Shown: piece after piece, positions 62,583 to 64,000 of the stretch | How positions within the stretch are numbered: position 1 is the first letter of the stretch | How the letters are laid out: each line of letters starts with the position of its first letter | Assembly (NCBI RefSeq): GCF_001652725.1 | Contig: NZ_LWHJ01000032.1 | Span: 92,158-156,157, forward strand | Direction of reading: 5' to 3' | Length of the DNA: 64,000 bases | Origin: Pedobacter psychrophilus | GTDB lineage: Bacteria; Bacteroidota; Bacteroidia; Sphingobacteriales; Sphingobacteriaceae | The notes under the pieces: model-generated | What the model was told of the DNA's origin: nothing | Databases searched by the model: none | The model's input: the letters and a program-made list of their open reading frames with translations, nothing else | Made by a program: the position numbers and the translations under genes

Positions 62583-63338
62583 ATGAAAATTATTATTTCA
62601 GAGAATCCGCTCCAATTAGGCGAGGTTGCAGGAAAAGCTGCTGGGATCCTTATTAGGGATGCTATAGAAAAAAAAGGACAAGCTAATGTAATTCTGGCAA
62701 CTGGAACAAGTCAGTTTGAAACCATTAATCAATTGATAAAAGAAGACATTGACTGGAGCAAAGTGGTGATGTTTCATCTTGATGAATATATAAACTTACC
62801 AGTTACAGAACCTGCTAGTTTTAGAAAGTATTTAAAAGAGCGTTTTCTACAAAAAGTAAAATCATTAAAAGAAGTTTATTTAATTAATGGTGAAAATAAT
62901 GCTATTGAAGAAATAAAAAAATTACAGGCGGCCATTTCACAATATCCTATTGATGTAGCTCTAGTGGGCGTAGGAGAAAATGGTCATCTTGCTTTTAATG
63001 ATCCCCCTGCAGATTTTGATATAGAGGATGCTTATCTAGTTGTAGATTTAGATGATAAATGTCGTATGCAACAGTTTGGAGAAGGATGGTTTAAATCATT
63101 TTCTGATGTACCTAATCAAGCAATAAGTATGTCAGTAAAACAGATTATGAAGTCATCTCATATTATATGCTCTGTACCTGATGAAAGAAAGGCTCAAGCA
63201 ATTAAAGACAGCATAGAGCAGGAAGTAAGCAACATTTATCCCGCTAGTATTTTACAACTGCATCCAAATTGCACTTATTACCTAGACAAAGAATCATCAA
63301 GCTTATTAGCAAAAACATACAATTCTCAGATCGTATAG
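62583..63338 (+). CDS. nagB: NagB-like glucosamine/galactosamine-6-phosphate deaminase
   Basis: The 251-residue protein has the NagB family motifs LATGTSQFETINQLI, MFHLDEYINLPVTEPASF (catalytic Asp-Glu pair) and VGVGENGHLAFNDPPADF (GxGxNGHxAFNxP signature). It would convert hexosamine-6-phosphate to ketose-6-phosphate and ammonia, the step after NagA. It is shorter than E. coli NagB (266 residues), closer to AgaI-type enzymes, so galactosamine-6-P is a possible substrate. The operator at 62189-62214 controls it; the uxaB gene follows 230 bases later. Confidence 0.88.
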   Translation: MKIIISENPLQLGEVAGKAAGILIRDAIEKKGQANVILATGTSQFETINQLIKEDIDWSKVVMFHLDEYINLPVTEPASFRKYLKERFLQKVKSLKEVYLINGENNAIEEIKKLQAAISQYPIDVALVGVGENGHLAFNDPPADFDIEDAYLVVDLDDKCRMQQFGEGWFKSFSDVPNQAISMSVKQIMKSSHIICSVPDERKAQAIKDSIEQEVSNIYPASILQLHPNCTYYLDKESSSLLAKTYNSQIV

Positions 63339-63568
63339 TTCCTAGCAGGTCTTAGGTTTTATAGTATTAATTGTTTCATTAATTTGAGATTTTTCTCTCA
63401 TAATGAGACTATGTAGCTCAATGTCCCGCTATAGCTCAGAAATTTTTAAAAAATATTTTACTCAATTTTTATTAAGTGCATTAAAATGCAAAGTTATGGG
63501 TTGGTAAACCATAAGTTAAAAAGAATTAATGTATTGGCTTTTAAAGCAGGCACCAAATAAATAAGACC

Positions 63569-64000
63569 ATGATTTTAAATAAGAAAAACTTAAGCCTGGT
63601 TTCATCAGAAAGCTTGATAAAGCCAAAACCCAAACTATTTGATCTGCCCGAAAAAGTATTACAGTTCGGCACAGGAGTTTTACTACGTGGTTTACCAGAT
63701 TTTTTCATCGATAAAGCGAACAGACAAGGAATATTTAATGGACGTATTGTGGTAGTAAAATCTACCGATCATGGCAGTACCGATGAGTTTGATCATCAGG
63801 ATAACCTGTACACCATTTGTATCAAAGGGATAGAAAACGGTAATACCATTGAGCAAAATATAGTTTCATCAGCGATAAGCAGGGTATTAACAGCAAGTAA
63901 ACAATGGAACGAGGTCTTAGATTTCGCTGCTTCAGATTCTTTAGAGATAATCATCAGCAATACCACAGAAGTAGGTATACAATTGGTTGAAGAAGGTATC
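63569..64000 (+). CDS. uxaB: Tagaturonate reductase (UxaB-like), N-terminal part, cut by window edge
   Basis: The first 144 codons are inside the window. The product contains PEKVLQFGTGVLLRGLPDFF, the NAD-binding start of mannitol/altronate dehydrogenases, then GRIVVVKSTDHGSTDEFD and LEIIISNTTEVGIQLVEEGI, matching altronate oxidoreductase. It reduces tagaturonate to altronate in galacturonate catabolism, which fits release of galacturonate by the PL1 lyase. The remaining uronate genes presumably lie beyond the window. Confidence 0.88.
   Translation, partial: MILNKKNLSLVSSESLIKPKPKLFDLPEKVLQFGTGVLLRGLPDFFIDKANRQGIFNGRIVVVKSTDHGSTDEFDHQDNLYTICIKGIENGNTIEQNIVSSAISRVLTASKQWNEVLDFAASDSLEIIISNTTEVGIQLVEEGI

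Noticed and set aside
62583..63338. 6-phosphogluconolactonase instead of NagB-like deaminase
   Set aside because: The HLDEY and GVGENGHLAFNDPP motifs match the glucosamine-6-phosphate deaminase branch of the shared fold.
63339..63568. tRNA-like segment around 63410-63440 (TAGCTCA repeated)
   Set aside because: Two TAGCTCA-like boxes occur, but no acceptor or T-arm pairing can be drawn; nothing else is recognisable in the gap.

Overview
This window comes from a low-GC Bacteroidota chromosome, most likely Sphingobacteriaceae (Pedobacter-like). The evidence is SusC/SusD, FecR/STN-receptor and T9SS-sorted proteins, LytTR and M56/BlaI regulators, TTTG-N19/20-TAnnTTTG promoters, a tyrosine recombinase of the Bacteroidota mobile-element type, and few Shine-Dalgarno sites.

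Layout. (1) 1-6760, minus strand: an assimilatory sulfate reduction operon running siroheme sulfite/nitrite reductase with a HEPN tail, uroporphyrinogen methyltransferase, a precorrin-2 dehydrogenase/TSUP fusion, APS reductase, cysD, and cysN (cut by the window edge). A 30-codon leader ORF with three consecutive Cys codons, followed by a terminator, precedes it. This looks like a cysteine-responsive transcription attenuator. (2) 6872-8010, minus: an exported class II cAMP phosphodiesterase overlapping a small frameshifted gene. (3) 8201-11104: rplM-rpsI-rpsB-tsf. (4) 11325-16228: ECF sigma, FecR anti-sigma, STN-type TonB receptor and a PepSY-like lipoprotein. (5) 16465-24720: CtpA protease, BlaI/BlaR1-like pair with tandem operators, beta-CASP hydrolase, M28 peptidase, TruA-like enzyme. 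(6) 24842-34783: an outer-membrane barrel protein and a CBM9-like protein (both Gly-rich), a LytS/LytTR two-component system, a candidate small RNA, an Hpt protein and a large hybrid kinase. (7) 34819-36083: era, initiator tRNA-Met and tRNA-Glu.

(8) About 36100-41500 is an integrative mobilizable element. It has an integrase, a candidate nucleotidyltransferase toxin-antitoxin pair, a frameshifted relaxase, MobC, an oriT-like inverted-repeat cluster, two DNA-binding proteins and two unknown genes.

(9) 41597-64000 is a polysaccharide utilisation region: two rhamnogalacturonan-acetylesterase-like SGNH hydrolases, SusC/SusD, a PL1 pectate lyase carrying two copies of an unrecognised domain that also occurs alone in the next gene, a T9SS protein, two putative TIM-barrel glycosidases, a sugar MFS transporter, NagA, a LacI regulator, a NagB-like deaminase and the start of tagaturonate reductase (UxaB). 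Pectin-type chemistry dominates, but the amino-sugar genes point to an unusual substrate. A shared half-site (CGAKAACG / CGTTMTCG) upstream of susC, the first glycosidase and nagB suggests one LacI regulon.

Two dispersed non-coding repeat families recur in the intergenic regions of the left half. All assignments are from reading the sequence; no database search was possible.
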